A DNA stretch of 64,000 bases from Edaphobacter modestus (GCF_004217555.1 NZ_SHKW01000001.1:1054001-1118000), one strand, 5' to 3'; positions 26,244 through 36,122 are shown, counted from the first letter of the stretch. Notes: generated by a model not told the origin, from the sequence alone. Translations and numbers: made by a program.

Positions 26244-28397
26244 CTACAAAGTTCGAGTCAGGGATTCCATCAGTTCTTCGACTGTCTTTACTGGAGGCAG
26301 ACACCCTCTTCCGGTGCAAACAACGGCTATGCTCTCCAACGATCCATCCTTGATGCCGGGCAGATGAGGGAGTGTCTCTGCTAGCGATGGAGGAAGCGAG
26401 CTGAGCTGCTCTCTTCGCAGACGAATGACACTCTTATTAGCCGCATAGGGCGAGCGCGCAGCCGTCTCGAGCTGGCGTGCCTGTGCGTCCTCGCCAAGGA
26501 TAATGATCTGCGCCGGTCCCTTCACCATGCGCTGCAGCGCGAGACCATAACTGGCTGCGAAAAGGCCGAAGTGTTCCACGATTCCGGCAAAGGTCTCGAG
26601 CGTCTCGAGTGCCTTCGCAGTGTAGTCGTCACGGTCGTTGAGGGCTGCAAGGCGAAGCAGCAATGTAGCCGCAATGGAGTTTCCCGCCGGCGTGGGCGAA
26701 TCCTGCAGTGGCTTCCTTCGTACGGTCAAAGCGCCTAGCTTCTGCTGGCCCGCGGCCGCCATCTCGGTGTCGAAGAAACCGCCACCAACGTTGTCATAAA
26801 AACGGGTAACGAGTGCTTCCGCGATGTTTTGGGCGGCGTCGTAATAACGCATCTCCCCAGTGGCCTCCCACGCATCGAGCGCGGCGTTGCCGAGGAAGGC
26901 ATAGTCTTCGAGTGATCCCGCAACCCGCTGACCACCGACACCTTCTCCATAGGCGACGACGTGCGCCAGCCCGGTATCGTCCCACGCAGATGCAAGCACG
27001 CGGTCCAGAGACTTCAAGGCGAAGTCGCGAACCTCGGGCAGGTCGAGGATTCGCCCCCCTTCAAGATAGGCCGAGATGCACATCCCGTTCCAGCCGACGT
27101 ACATCGTCTTGTCGATATATGGGATCGGCCTCTTCTGGCGCGCGGCATACATCTTCGTCTTTGCCGATGCGAGAAGATCTCTCGCCACGTCGAACCCGAT
27201 GCCGTTTGCCCTGGCGATGTTCTCGAACGTCGTCCGGACATGCAGCACATTCTTCGCCGGGTTGTGGTGCATGTCCCCGATCTCGCCAATATCGTAAAAC
27301 GCTCCGGCCATCGCGAACTCCTCAGGTGTGAGAACGGCTGCAGCCTCCTCGCGGGTCCAGGTGAAGTAGTCGCCATCGTCATCGAGCGAGAAATCTGCGT
27401 CCTGCGAGGAATAGAAGCCCCCGTGCTCACGGTCGCTCAGCCATTCGTCCATCCAGCGGATGATCTCTTTCGCTACACGTGCGCACTCTGGCTCGCCAAA
27501 GCTCTGGAAGGCATGGGCATAGTTCTTCAGCAGCTCGCTGTTGTCGTATGCCATCTTTTCAAAGTGGGGAACCACCCAGCGGTCATCGACCGAATACCGA
27601 TGGAATCCTCCGGCCAGATGGTCGTAGATTCCTCCGCGAGACATCTTCTCGAGCGTCACCAGCGCCGCCGTCTTTGCCTGATCGGCTGTCTCTGGAGCGG
27701 CCAGCGAAGAACCTCGCGATGCGACGTCGAGCAGAAGATCGATGGCTCCGGAATGGGGGAACTTCGGTTGCGACCCGAAGCCTCCCGACCGCGCGTCGAA
27801 CTGCTTCAACGCCGAATCGATCAGCTTGGCGACCAGCTCGGGCCCCGGATTACCGGCCCGGCCCATGAATGATTCACTATGCTCGATCGCGGCCATCACA
27901 CTGACGGCGGAGTCGTCCACCTCTCCTCGCTTCTTCTGGAAGGCCTCTGCCATCGTCAGCAGAACGCGCGGGAGCCCGGGCCGGCCATGCCGATCCTCGG
28001 GTGGGAAGTAGGTTCCGCCGAAGAAGGGCTTCCCATCAGGAGTCAGGAAGGCGGTCAGAGGCCATCCTCCCTGTCCGCTTATAGCCGAGACAGCAGCCTG
28101 ATAACGCGTATCGACATCGGGACGCTCGTCCCGGTCCACCTTCACGGCCACAAAATGTTCGTTGATGAGCTTTGCCGTCTCGGGATTCTCGTAGGACTCC
28201 CGATCCATGACATGACACCAGTGACACCACACGGCGCCGATATCCAGAAGGACCGGCTTGTCCTCGGCCCTGGCGCGGGCAAAGGCCTCCTCACCCCACT
28301 CGTGCCAGTTTACCGGCTGATGGATTGCGGATCGCAGGTAGGCGGAGGCTGCATTTGCAAGTGCGTTTTCCGACGGTGTCTTGTGTCCTTCACTCAT
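26244..28397 (-). CDS. Thioredoxin-domain protein, YyaL/DUF255 family
   Basis: This 717-residue protein has a thioredoxin-like N-terminal domain (YLRSAIHQPVNWHEWGEEAFARARAEDKPVLLDIG, then WCHWCHVMDRESYENP with the CxxC). A six-hairpin glycosidase-like (alpha/alpha toroid) domain follows to the end. FLTPDGKPFFGGTYFPPEDRHGRPG and SQDADF are family signatures. It is the bacterial relative of SPATA20. No reaction is established. It is a single gene convergent with mscS. Confidence 0.9.
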   Translation of the reverse strand: MSEGHKTPSENALANAASAYLRSAIHQPVNWHEWGEEAFARARAEDKPVLLDIGAVWCHWCHVMDRESYENPETAKLINEHFVAVKVDRDERPDVDTRYQAAVSAISGQGGWPLTAFLTPDGKPFFGGTYFPPEDRHGRPGLPRVLLTMAEAFQKKRGEVDDSAVSVMAAIEHSESFMGRAGNPGPELVAKLIDSALKQFDARSGGFGSQPKFPHSGAIDLLLDVASRGSSLAAPETADQAKTAALVTLEKMSRGGIYDHLAGGFHRYSVDDRWVVPHFEKMAYDNSELLKNYAHAFQSFGEPECARVAKEIIRWMDEWLSDREHGGFYSSQDADFSLDDDGDYFTWTREEAAAVLTPEEFAMAGAFYDIGEIGDMHHNPAKNVLHVRTTFENIARANGIGFDVARDLLASAKTKMYAARQKRPIPYIDKTMYVGWNGMCISAYLEGGRILDLPEVRDFALKSLDRVLASAWDDTGLAHVVAYGEGVGGQRVAGSLEDYAFLGNAALDAWEATGEMRYYDAAQNIAEALVTRFYDNVGGGFFDTEMAAAGQQKLGALTVRRKPLQDSPTPAGNSIAATLLLRLAALNDRDDYTAKALETLETFAGIVEHFGLFAASYGLALQRMVKGPAQIIILGEDAQARQLETAARSPYAANKSVIRLRREQLSSLPPSLAETLPHLPGIKDGSLESIAVVCTGRGCLPPVKTVEELMESLTRTL

Positions 28398-28463
28398 ACC
28401 TTCAGTGTAGTGCAGCGATGGCGATCAAATCTCTGGTGGCCCGCTCACTTCGTGTACAAACAA

Positions 28464-28496
28464 GAGAGCCCGGACATCGTCCGGGCTCTCGTACAA
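28464..28496 (-). terminator. Terminator of the tolC-like gene
   Basis: A perfect 12-bp stem (GAGAGCCCGGAC at 28464-28475 with GTCCGGGCTCTC at 28479-28490) has a 3-base loop and lies 20 bases beyond the tolC-like stop. The minus-strand sequence after it is TTGTTTGT. It also lies upstream of the YyaL-type gene reading the same way. Confidence 0.8.
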
Positions 28497-28510
28497 ACGT
28501 CGCTCTCAGC

Positions 28511-30655
28511 TTACTGCGGAGGAGCGGCTGGAGCGGTCGACAGGGGCTGCGGCGTCTCCTGTGGCTTCGGCGCGGTAAGTCCGGGAATCGCCAGCGGATG
28601 GGTGATATTCCCCGTCGCGGCATCCACAATGTTGATGCCATACTTATCCAGCAGAGTGGAGAGAAGCTGCCCAAGCGCCACACGATCCTTTGCGTAGACC
28701 GCTGTCGCCGAGATCAGGTTGTTGGCGGCGATTGCCAGGTTCCTCTGCTGCTGCAGAACCAGCGCTGTTGTCGAAGCTCCAAGCTTGTATTTTTTCTGTT
28801 CCGCATCCAAACTCTGCACCGCGAAATCGCGCGAGGCCTGCGCCGCCTGCACCTGGGCGCGGTCGTTGGTCAAAGCGTATTGCCCGTTGATCACATTGAT
28901 CCGTGTCTGCGTGTAGAGCTGCTGCAGCCGCATCTCCGACTGACGATATTCCATCTGCGAACGGGCCTGATCCGCCTGTGCGATGCGGTTGCGCAGCGGA
29001 ATGTTGATGTTGACGCCTGCCCCCTTGTCCGGGTATTTGCCATTAAAGGTGTTACCCAAGACATCGCTGTAACCGCTTTGAGGAATGTTGCAAGGGATCG
29101 GGAGGCCAGTGTTGGGATCCGAACAGGTCACGACTGGATTTTGCTGACCACCCAGTGCCGACCCGCCGTAGAAAGCATACGCATTCACCGTCGGAAGCAG
29201 ATTGTTCTTGAAGGCCTTGATCGTAATCTCGTTGTTCTTCATGTTCAGCGCGGCCTGTTCGATCTGCGGATTGTTCGCATAAGCCTGCCTTACCAGATCT
29301 TCAATAGGGGTATCTTCCTCAGGAAGACGGTCCAGGCTAATTCGATCGGTCGGAATCACTGGGGCGTTCGAGAGTTGGGGATCGTTCAGGTTGCGAGCGA
29401 TCGCCTGTTTCATCAGAAGCTGCTGGTACTCAAGATTGGTCTGCGAAGCGACCAGGAGCTGTTTATCACTCGCCACGGCTGCATCGGAGTTCACTACATC
29501 CAGCGGAGCTAGGGTACCGATCTCAAGCTGCCTGCGATTGTCTGCCGTTAATTGTGTTGACTGCGCAAGTGCCCGTTCTTTTGCCTGCTCATCTTCATAA
29601 GCACTTACCAGGCCCCAGTAGATGTCCTCTACCTGGGTAACTGTAAACAACAACTGCTGGCGGAAGGCCGAGTCCGTAATACGACGGTCGTTCCTCGCCT
29701 GAAGCATGAGACGCCCGTTGAGTCCCGGACCGAAGCCCTGCAACAGATTCTGCGTGACTCTGGCCTGAAACAGGGAGTTCAGCTGCGGGCTGTAATTGGA
29801 ACGAATACTGTTGGTTGTTGAACGTGAATTATTGAAGGTGAAGTTGAACGTCGTCCCACTTATAAATCCCTGCTGGTAACCGAAGTTATACGTGCCGGTA
29901 TTCTGCTGCAGCGTATCGGTACCGGTGATAAAGGTCGTCGTCTGTTGAGTATTGGCGGCCTCATATTGCAGCTGTCCGGTCAACACAGGGTCCAGATTTA
30001 TAGGGAGCGGACCGCCGCCGTTGGTGCTCAAAACGATACCTGTAGCACCCGCTGCTCCGCCGCCGACTGCGGTCGACGTGCCACCGGGGCCGCCGCCGCC
30101 CGTAACCGTCTGCGTCGTTCCGCCGATCGTTCCCTGCACCAGACCGGTGTTGACACCGCGAATGGTGCCGCCGGCTTTGGTCCGGAGAATATCGGTGTCG
30201 GCGATATCCAGATTGATTCTTGCGATCTCTATGTCGTAGTTGTTCTGGAGCGCCAGGGTGACCGCATCATTCAGGCTCAGGTAGATCTTGCCGTCGCGCA
30301 CCAGCTGATCCAACTGGGGGGTATTTCCAAGGCGCGCCTGGGGAACGTTGGTCGCGGTGTAGGGTGCGATCGGGTTCCACAAGTGGCTCTTCGGCTTGGT
30401 ATAGTCCACCTCCGTGTCCCTCAAAAAGAAAGGCTCGGTCGGCTTGGGCAGAGGAGCCTGTGGAAGGCCAGGTGTACCCGTTGTGTCCGTAACCACCGGC
30501 TGTTCTGGTGCAGGAGCGGTCGGGCTGGTCTGGGTCTGGGGCTGAGGATTTGTCTGCGGCTGTACGTTCGTCTGCTGCGCCACCAACGGCTGTGTAATCA
30601 CGCTCATCAGCAGCAGTCCGATGCACGCTGCTGCCTGCATATCCCTTAGTCTCAC
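28511..30655 (-). CDS. TolC-family outer membrane efflux protein
   Basis: This protein of about 714 residues has a signal peptide (RLRDMQAAACIGLLLMSVITQPLVAQQ). A Gln/Pro/Thr-rich linker follows to about residue 70, then the TolC/OEP coiled-coil barrel domain. Helical repeats such as LALQNNYDIEIARINLDIADTDI and ALTNDRAQVQAAQASRDFAVQSLDAEQKKYKLGASTTALVLQQQRNLAIA are typical, including the second repeat. A Gly-rich insertion (GGGGPGGTSTAVGGGAAGATG) near 190-215 is unusual. The GTG at 30655, eight bases after GGAG, is preferred to the frame opening at 30703. It forms the outer channel of type I or RND export; no pump gene adjoins it. Confidence 0.9.
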   Translation of the reverse strand: MRLRDMQAAACIGLLLMSVITQPLVAQQTNVQPQTNPQPQTQTSPTAPAPEQPVVTDTTGTPGLPQAPLPKPTEPFFLRDTEVDYTKPKSHLWNPIAPYTATNVPQARLGNTPQLDQLVRDGKIYLSLNDAVTLALQNNYDIEIARINLDIADTDILRTKAGGTIRGVNTGLVQGTIGGTTQTVTGGGGPGGTSTAVGGGAAGATGIVLSTNGGGPLPINLDPVLTGQLQYEAANTQQTTTFITGTDTLQQNTGTYNFGYQQGFISGTTFNFTFNNSRSTTNSIRSNYSPQLNSLFQARVTQNLLQGFGPGLNGRLMLQARNDRRITDSAFRQQLLFTVTQVEDIYWGLVSAYEDEQAKERALAQSTQLTADNRRQLEIGTLAPLDVVNSDAAVASDKQLLVASQTNLEYQQLLMKQAIARNLNDPQLSNAPVIPTDRISLDRLPEEDTPIEDLVRQAYANNPQIEQAALNMKNNEITIKAFKNNLLPTVNAYAFYGGSALGGQQNPVVTCSDPNTGLPIPCNIPQSGYSDVLGNTFNGKYPDKGAGVNINIPLRNRIAQADQARSQMEYRQSEMRLQQLYTQTRINVINGQYALTNDRAQVQAAQASRDFAVQSLDAEQKKYKLGASTTALVLQQQRNLAIAANNLISATAVYAKDRVALGQLLSTLLDKYGINIVDAATGNITHPLAIPGLTAPKPQETPQPLSTAPAAPPQ

Positions 30656-31057
30656 GATGCGATCTCCAAGCTTCCCTTTGATTCTGACCGGGCACTCCCC
30701 CACTCGGGAGAGAGCTCACCGGGATACTTTCCCTTGTCAGCCCCATCACGACCGAGGACGGGGCGCGACCGTTCTTTTTACTTTCCAGTGTTTTACTAAA
30801 GACGCACAGTGCCTTGCTTAGGACTCTTTAAAGATGATGACCCGCTGGTTACTCCCTGCTGATGTGTTCGAGAAAAGGTACGACTGGGCACTGATACGCA
30901 CACCGGCGCCATTTCGTTCCGGGGGCTGCCCGAAAAATTTCTGTTTCGTAGCCCGCTAAGTATAGCAACCTTCGTTTGTTAGTTGGCGTTAGAACCTTGC
31001 CCGGACCCGATCCCGTCCCATTTCCCGCACCCGCCGTGTTACCGTCCAATCTGTCCC
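30656..31057. other. 402-base intergenic region between divergent tolC-like and truA genes
   Basis: This region must carry promoters for both genes, but I see no convincing -35/-10 pair, no palindrome and no recognisable RNA. Reading frames here are short and low in coding character. Confidence 0.5.
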
Positions 31058-31864
31058 ATGCCTCACTGGAAGCTCACGATTGCCTACGATGGCACCCCCT
31101 ATCACGGCTGGCAGATACAGCCTGGCCTGCCTACCGTTCAAGGCACTCTCGCTGTGGCACTGCACCATATTACCGGCGAACGGGTGCTCCCCCAGGGCTC
31201 CGGCCGCACCGATACTGGAGTTCACGCGCTGGCGCAGGTTGCGTCCTTCGTGCTGGAATCTCCCATTCCGGCAGGGAATCTGCAGCGCGCTCTCAACCAT
31301 ATCCTGCCTGCGAGTATCCGGATTCTATCCGTCGATTCCATCCCGCAGGAGTTTCACGCTCGCCACAGCGCACGGCGCAAGACCTATGAGTACCGTGTCT
31401 CTCCACAGCGGATCTGTCCCCCGACGCTGGCCCCGTTTGTCTGGAATTGCACCTGGCCTCTCGACCTTTCCGCCATGCAGCAGGCCGCTGGGAACGTTAT
31501 CGGCACCCACGACTTCACCTCCTTTGCCGCCACAGATCCCGACCTGGCGGCTCGCGGTGGTGCGGAGGGGGAGGAATGCTCCTCCCTGCCCGCTGGGAGG
31601 ACTGCGATTCGCACCATCTTTGCCTCCGATTGGAATCTCGAATCCGAATTGCTCATTTATCGTGTCACCGGCTCCGGCTTCCTTCACCACATGGTGCGTA
31701 ATCTCGTTGGAACCTTCATCGACGTCGGGCGGGGACGCACTCCCGCTACCTCCCTTCCGGCTATCCTTGCTGCTCGATCCCGATCGGCCGCCGGCCCAAC
31801 CGCTCCTCCCCAGGGACTCTTTCTTGTCACTGTCGATTACGGGCCCGGGGACGAATCGCGCTAA
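31058..31864 (+). CDS. truA: tRNA pseudouridine38-40 synthase TruA
   Basis: The ATG at 31058 gives 268 residues, the usual TruA length; the open frame starts at 30983 but adds Pro-rich, non-homologous sequence. LTIAYDGTPYHGWQIQPG is the N-terminal strand, GSGRTDTGVHALAQVASF carries the catalytic aspartate, and RHSARRKTYEYRV and GSGFLHHMVRNLVGTFIDVGRGR complete the family motifs. A short insert near 180-200 (ARGGAEGEECSSLPAGRT) is unusual. The enzyme isomerises uridines in the anticodon arm. It is followed by the M20 peptidase gene after 14 bases. Confidence 0.94.
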   Translation: MPHWKLTIAYDGTPYHGWQIQPGLPTVQGTLAVALHHITGERVLPQGSGRTDTGVHALAQVASFVLESPIPAGNLQRALNHILPASIRILSVDSIPQEFHARHSARRKTYEYRVSPQRICPPTLAPFVWNCTWPLDLSAMQQAAGNVIGTHDFTSFAATDPDLAARGGAEGEECSSLPAGRTAIRTIFASDWNLESELLIYRVTGSGFLHHMVRNLVGTFIDVGRGRTPATSLPAILAARSRSAAGPTAPPQGLFLVTVDYGPGDESR

Positions 31865-31878
31865 CCTTCAAAGAACCA

Positions 31879-33153
31879 ATGTCTGCCTCCGCCCATCAAC
31901 GCATCTCCAATCTGGCAGCCCTTACCGCGGTGCATCGAGCCTTTCACTGGCTTCACCTGCACCAGCCGCAGGTTCGCCGCTGGCTCCTCGAGATGGTTCG
32001 AATCGCCGCCCCGCCCTTTGGAGAACAACCCCGGGCAGCCTGGTTTCTAGAGCGTTTCCGTTCGCTTGGGCTCGCGAATGTTCACCTGGACGACGAAGGC
32101 AATGCGCTGGCCGAGCTCGCGCCCGAGGGCGATTCCGACTCAGCCTCGCCGGTGATCCTGCTATCGGCGCATCTCGACACCGTATTTCCCGCAGGCACAC
32201 CATGCGAGCCCATCGAGCGAACCGATAGTTCGCGTATCCACGGTCCAGGCGTCTGCGATAACGCGGCGGGGCTATCCGCGTTGCTGGCACTCGCCGCTGC
32301 CCTTCGTCATGCGCGCATCAATCCTCCGGCGACGATTCTGTTTGCCGCAAATGTCGGAGAGGAGGGCGAGGGCGACCTTCGCGGCATGCGTCATCTCTTC
32401 CAGCATGGCCCGTATCGCGGCCGCATAGCGGCAGCCATCGCTCTGGAGGGCAGCGGCACGGCTGTAGTGACCCGTGCACTCGGCAGCCTGCGCTTCCGTT
32501 TCACCGTTGCAGGCCCCGGCGGCCACTCGTGGTCCGATGCCGGAACACCCAACCCCATCCTTCTGCTTAGCCGCGCGCTGACCGCCATCTCCGACCTTCC
32601 GCTCCCTTCCGCTCCCCTTACCACTCTCAACGTCGGTTTCATCTCTGGGGGAACATCGGTCAACTCGATTCCCTCCTCCGCCAGCGCTCTTATCGAACTT
32701 CGCTCGAGCGAGGCCCACCCTCTCCATCAGGCTGCCGTCGAAATCCGCCGCCTCGCCGACGAGGCTGTCGCCCCCTTCGCATCGACACCCCATCCGCCAA
32801 CCCTTCTGCTGGAACCCATCGGCGACCGCCCCGCCGCCGCCCTGTCCAACGATTCGTCTTTGATCTCGACCCTTCGCGCCGTCGACCGCCATCTCAACCT
32901 CAACACGGAGCTGCGCCTGGGATCGACCGATGCCAATCTTCCACTCTCGCTCGGAGTTCCCGCGCTTGCCATCGGAACCGGTGGAACCGGCGGCGGCATC
33001 CACACTCTCGAAGAGTGGTATGACCCGAATGGCCGGGAGATCGCCCTGCGTCGCATTCTTCTTCTTCTACTCGCGTCCACGCAGATTGCGCCGCAACTCG
33101 CGCTCGAATGGTCGGCTGCGGGATCCGACGCCGCCGTCCCGCGAGAGCCCTGA
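31879..33153 (+). CDS. M20 family metallopeptidase
   Basis: This 424-residue protein is a co-catalytic zinc exopeptidase of the PepT/CPG2 type. Metal ligands are visible: LSAHLDTVFP (His and catalytic Asp), GPGVCDNAAG (bridging Asp), NVGEEGEGD (catalytic and ligand Glu), and GGGIHTLEEWYDP (last His). The dimerisation domain lies at about 205-320. It probably hydrolyses small peptides or aminoacyl conjugates in the cytoplasm, as no signal is seen. It is co-directional with truA and the EamA gene, with short gaps. Confidence 0.92.
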   Translation: MSASAHQRISNLAALTAVHRAFHWLHLHQPQVRRWLLEMVRIAAPPFGEQPRAAWFLERFRSLGLANVHLDDEGNALAELAPEGDSDSASPVILLSAHLDTVFPAGTPCEPIERTDSSRIHGPGVCDNAAGLSALLALAAALRHARINPPATILFAANVGEEGEGDLRGMRHLFQHGPYRGRIAAAIALEGSGTAVVTRALGSLRFRFTVAGPGGHSWSDAGTPNPILLLSRALTAISDLPLPSAPLTTLNVGFISGGTSVNSIPSSASALIELRSSEAHPLHQAAVEIRRLADEAVAPFASTPHPPTLLLEPIGDRPAAALSNDSSLISTLRAVDRHLNLNTELRLGSTDANLPLSLGVPALAIGTGGTGGGIHTLEEWYDPNGREIALRRILLLLLASTQIAPQLALEWSAAGSDAAVPREP

Positions 33154-33207
33154 AGTCGTCGCGGCCTCCGCTATCTTTGAGATAGATCTGCACCTCTCAG
33201 GAGCCAT

Positions 33208-34131
33208 TTGTCCCGACTCACTCCATCTGCGCTCGCGCACCTCTTGCTTCTCGCGGTCGTTGCCCTCTGGGGTTTCACCTTTGTGCTGGTAAAGGATGCC
33301 CTGCACGATGCCTCCCCCCTGCTCTTCAATCTGCTTCGCATGAGCCTGGCTGCAATGGCTCTGGCGATCATGAATCATCGCCAGCTCCGCAAGATCTCCC
33401 GCCGAACCGTCGCGGCCGGGGCGATCGTCGGCATCTTCCTTGCAGCCGGTTATCAGTTTCAGACCGCCGGGCTGGCCCGAACGACAGCGGCGAAGTCCGC
33501 CTTCATCACGGGTCTTGTCGTAGTCTTCGTTCCGCTTTTGACGGCGATCCCTGGGCTGCGTCCTCAATCGGCTCCCGCTCCGGGGATCGTTACCGTCCTC
33601 GGAGCGTTTCTTGCTTTCAGTGGGCTGCTGCTTCTCACCACCCCCACGGGAACAAGGTGGTCGAATCTCTTCAGCTCCATCGGCCCCGGGGATCTGCTGA
33701 CTCTGTTGTGCGCAATCGCCTTTGCCGGACACCTGCTCGCACTGGCTCACACGTCGCCCCGTGTGCCCATTCCTCAGCTCGCAACGCTGCAGATCCTGGT
33801 CGCCGCCTTGATCATGGCGGTCACGCTGCCGTTCGGAGGCCCCGTTTCTCTCTCGATAACGCCCCGCCTGGTCGTTGCTGTCGTGATCACGGGTCTGTTC
33901 GCCACGGCGGCAGCCTTTACGATCCAAAGCTGGGCCCAGCAACATCTTCCCCCGGCACATACAGCTCTTCTGCTTACCCTGGAGCCTGTCTTCGCCTGGC
34001 TAACCTCATTCTTCTTTCTCGGCGAACGCCTCAGTTCCCGCTCCCTCACGGGGGCGCTCCTGATCCTGACTGGCATACTGCTCACAGAGCTTCTCCCTTC
34101 CCCCTCACCCATATCGGAACATCCGCTGTAG
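33208..34131 (+). CDS. EamA/DMT superfamily transporter
   Basis: This 307-residue protein has ten predicted membrane helices in two EamA repeats. The first begins LLLAVVALWGFTFVLVKDALHDASPLLFNLLRM and the second near GDLLTLLCAIAFAGHLLALAHTSPR. The pattern PAHTALLLTLEPVFAWLTSFFFLGERLSSRSLTGALLILTGI closes the second repeat. It exports or imports small metabolites; the substrate cannot be read from the sequence. The start is TTG at 33208, supported by AGGAG five bases upstream. Confidence 0.92.
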   Translation: MSRLTPSALAHLLLLAVVALWGFTFVLVKDALHDASPLLFNLLRMSLAAMALAIMNHRQLRKISRRTVAAGAIVGIFLAAGYQFQTAGLARTTAAKSAFITGLVVVFVPLLTAIPGLRPQSAPAPGIVTVLGAFLAFSGLLLLTTPTGTRWSNLFSSIGPGDLLTLLCAIAFAGHLLALAHTSPRVPIPQLATLQILVAALIMAVTLPFGGPVSLSITPRLVVAVVITGLFATAAAFTIQSWAQQHLPPAHTALLLTLEPVFAWLTSFFFLGERLSSRSLTGALLILTGILLTELLPSPSPISEHPL

Positions 34132-34223
34132 AAAGTGCACGAGCCCGGCGGTCCACAAGATCTGTCCTAATCTTGCCTATGTTGAGGAATACTTTTGCCT
34201 CCTCTTCGCGTCTAAACACGGAA

Positions 34224-34250
34224 GGAACTCGGCAGCGACGCAGCATCTCC
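34224..34250 (+). promoter_or_regulatory. Possible ECF-sigma-type promoter of htrA
   Basis: GGAACT at 34224-34229 and TCTCC at 34246-34250 are 16 bases apart, recalling sigma-E promoters that control htrA/degP genes elsewhere. The match in the -10 part is weak. Confidence 0.2.
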
Positions 34251-34336
34251 CAAGCCTCCGGGGACTATACTTAACTCTTCGCCAGTTCCGCCCCTGGTGG
34301 GCGATAGGAAGCACACGAAAGAGGATCGATTTCTTG

Positions 34337-36016
34337 ATGGATACACCGACAAGCAAATTCACGAGCTGGCTCGAGCGTATGCGCAGCCATCGTCTTACTA
34401 CGACCTTCGCCCTCTTGGCCACACTGTCGGCCGGCATCCTCGTCGGCTCGGTGATCACCCACGGCGTCAGCGGCAAAGAGCAGGCCCCCAACACCTCGGA
34501 CGTGAAGCCGCTGGTTATCCCCTCTGCGACCACCCTCTCCAATGGCTTCTCACAGATCGCCAAACAAGTGGGTCCTGCCGTCGTCAACATCAATACCGAG
34601 TCGCTTCCGAAGCAGTCTCAAACCCGCCGCGGCCGTCGTGGCACGCAGCGCGGTCCTGTTCCGGGAACTCCGGGAACCCCTGGAGATGATGACGATCAGC
34701 AGCCGGGCGACATGCAGGACTTCTTCAACCGCTTCTTCGGAAACCCGGGCGGTGGAGATGACGATGGTGATGGTCCGGCAGGTGGAGAGCGCCGCGCTCT
34801 CGGCTCGGGATTCATCGTCGATCCCAGCGGCTACATCATCACCAACAACCACGTGGTCGATAAAGCCGACAAGATTTTTGTCCGTCTCTCCACCGATCCG
34901 AATAATGGCCCGGACACAGAAGGACGGCCTGCCAAGGTAATCGGCGTCGATAAGGACACCGACATCGCCGTCATCAAGATCGAACCCGACAAGCCTCTGC
35001 CCACCATCAAACTTGGCAACTCCGACGGCGCCCAGGTTGGTGATTGGGTTCTCGCCGTTGGCAGCCCTTTCGGTCTCTCGCAGACTGTTTCGGCGGGCAT
35101 TGTTTCAGCCAAGAACCGTGCTATTGACGAGGCTCCTGGACCGACTGGAGTTTCGCAGACGCAATTTCAGCGCTTCATCCAGACCGACGCGGCCATTAAC
35201 CCCGGCAACTCCGGCGGCCCACTGGTCGACATGTCTGGACAAGTCGTTGGCATGAATACGGCGATCTACACTCAGTCGATGGGATCGCAGGGCGTCGGCT
35301 TCGCGATGCCGTCCAACATCATCGCCAATGTCTACAACATGCTGATTGGACCGGAACATAAGGTCGTCCGCGGCTCAATCGGCATCAGCTTCCAGTCCGC
35401 CATGAGCTCGGCGGTTGGACGCATGTACGGATTCAAGAACGGAATCATCGTCTCCACCGTTACGCCCAATGGCGGTGCCGCGAAGGCCGGCATCCAGCCC
35501 GGTGATGTCATCGTCTCGATCGAGGGACGTCCCATCAAGGATGGTGACGACCTGGTGAACGATATCTCCTCCCGCAAGGTTGGGAGCACCGTCAAGATCG
35601 GGTATCTCCGCAACGGAAAGCAGAGCACAGCGGACATCACGATTGGAGATCGCGCCAAGACCTATGCCGATCTCGCAGGGGACAATAACGACGACGACAA
35701 TACTCCGCAGGAATCCGACGCCGGACAGAGCAAGCTCGGCATCACGGTTTCAACCATTCCGCCTTCGGTAGGCCAGAAGACCGGAATCAGCCACGGTGTT
35801 ATCGTCACAACCGTCCGGCCTGGCTCGTTCGCCGACGAAATCGGTTTGGCCAAGGGAGCTATCATCACCGAGATCAACAAGAAACCGGTGACCGACGAAG
35901 CCTCGTACCGAGCTGTCGTCAATGCCTTGAAGTCGAAGGACGACGTGGTCTTCGTCATCCACTCCCCCTTCCGGAAGGACGGCGGAAGCACCTACGTCGG
36001 AGGAACCCTCCCGTAA
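34337..36016 (+). CDS. Periplasmic serine protease HtrA/DegP
   Basis: This 559-residue protein is a Do-type protease and chaperone for misfolded envelope proteins. A membrane anchor or uncleaved signal lies at about residues 20-42. A disordered Arg/Gly/Asp-rich insert (about 95-150) precedes the trypsin-like domain. The triad is visible as His in TNNHVVD, Asp in DKDTDIAVIKI and Ser in NPGNSGGPLVD. Two PDZ domains follow (from GSIGISFQ and SKLGITVS). ATG at 34337 directly follows an in-frame TTG, and GAGGAT lies upstream. A pair of hairpins follows the gene. Confidence 0.94.
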   Translation: MDTPTSKFTSWLERMRSHRLTTTFALLATLSAGILVGSVITHGVSGKEQAPNTSDVKPLVIPSATTLSNGFSQIAKQVGPAVVNINTESLPKQSQTRRGRRGTQRGPVPGTPGTPGDDDDQQPGDMQDFFNRFFGNPGGGDDDGDGPAGGERRALGSGFIVDPSGYIITNNHVVDKADKIFVRLSTDPNNGPDTEGRPAKVIGVDKDTDIAVIKIEPDKPLPTIKLGNSDGAQVGDWVLAVGSPFGLSQTVSAGIVSAKNRAIDEAPGPTGVSQTQFQRFIQTDAAINPGNSGGPLVDMSGQVVGMNTAIYTQSMGSQGVGFAMPSNIIANVYNMLIGPEHKVVRGSIGISFQSAMSSAVGRMYGFKNGIIVSTVTPNGGAAKAGIQPGDVIVSIEGRPIKDGDDLVNDISSRKVGSTVKIGYLRNGKQSTADITIGDRAKTYADLAGDNNDDDNTPQESDAGQSKLGITVSTIPPSVGQKTGISHGVIVTTVRPGSFADEIGLAKGAIITEINKKPVTDEASYRAVVNALKSKDDVVFVIHSPFRKDGGSTYVGGTLP

Positions 36017-36033
36017 GGAAACGGATAAAGCGC

Positions 36034-36070
36034 CTTGCGGGAGGTAGCTCCAGAAGCCGCCTCCCGCAAG
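36034..36070 (+). terminator. First hairpin after htrA
   Basis: A perfect 11-bp stem (CTTGCGGGAGG with CCTCCCGCAAG) encloses a 15-base loop 18 bases after the htrA stop. No T-run follows. Confidence 0.55.
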
Positions 36071-36089
36071 AGAACCATAAGTTGACCCT

Positions 36090-36122
36090 ACCTGCTTCCT
36101 GTACCGGGAAGCAGGTATATCT
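36090..36122 (+). terminator. Second hairpin after htrA
   Basis: A perfect 10-bp stem (ACCTGCTTCC with GGAAGCAGGT) encloses TGTACCG and is followed by ATATCTTT. Together with the hairpin just upstream it probably ends the htrA transcript. Confidence 0.55.

Noticed and set aside
33067..33960. 297-codon minus-strand frame opposite the EamA gene
   Set aside because: Charged low-complexity translation, no motif, while the plus strand encodes an evident transporter.
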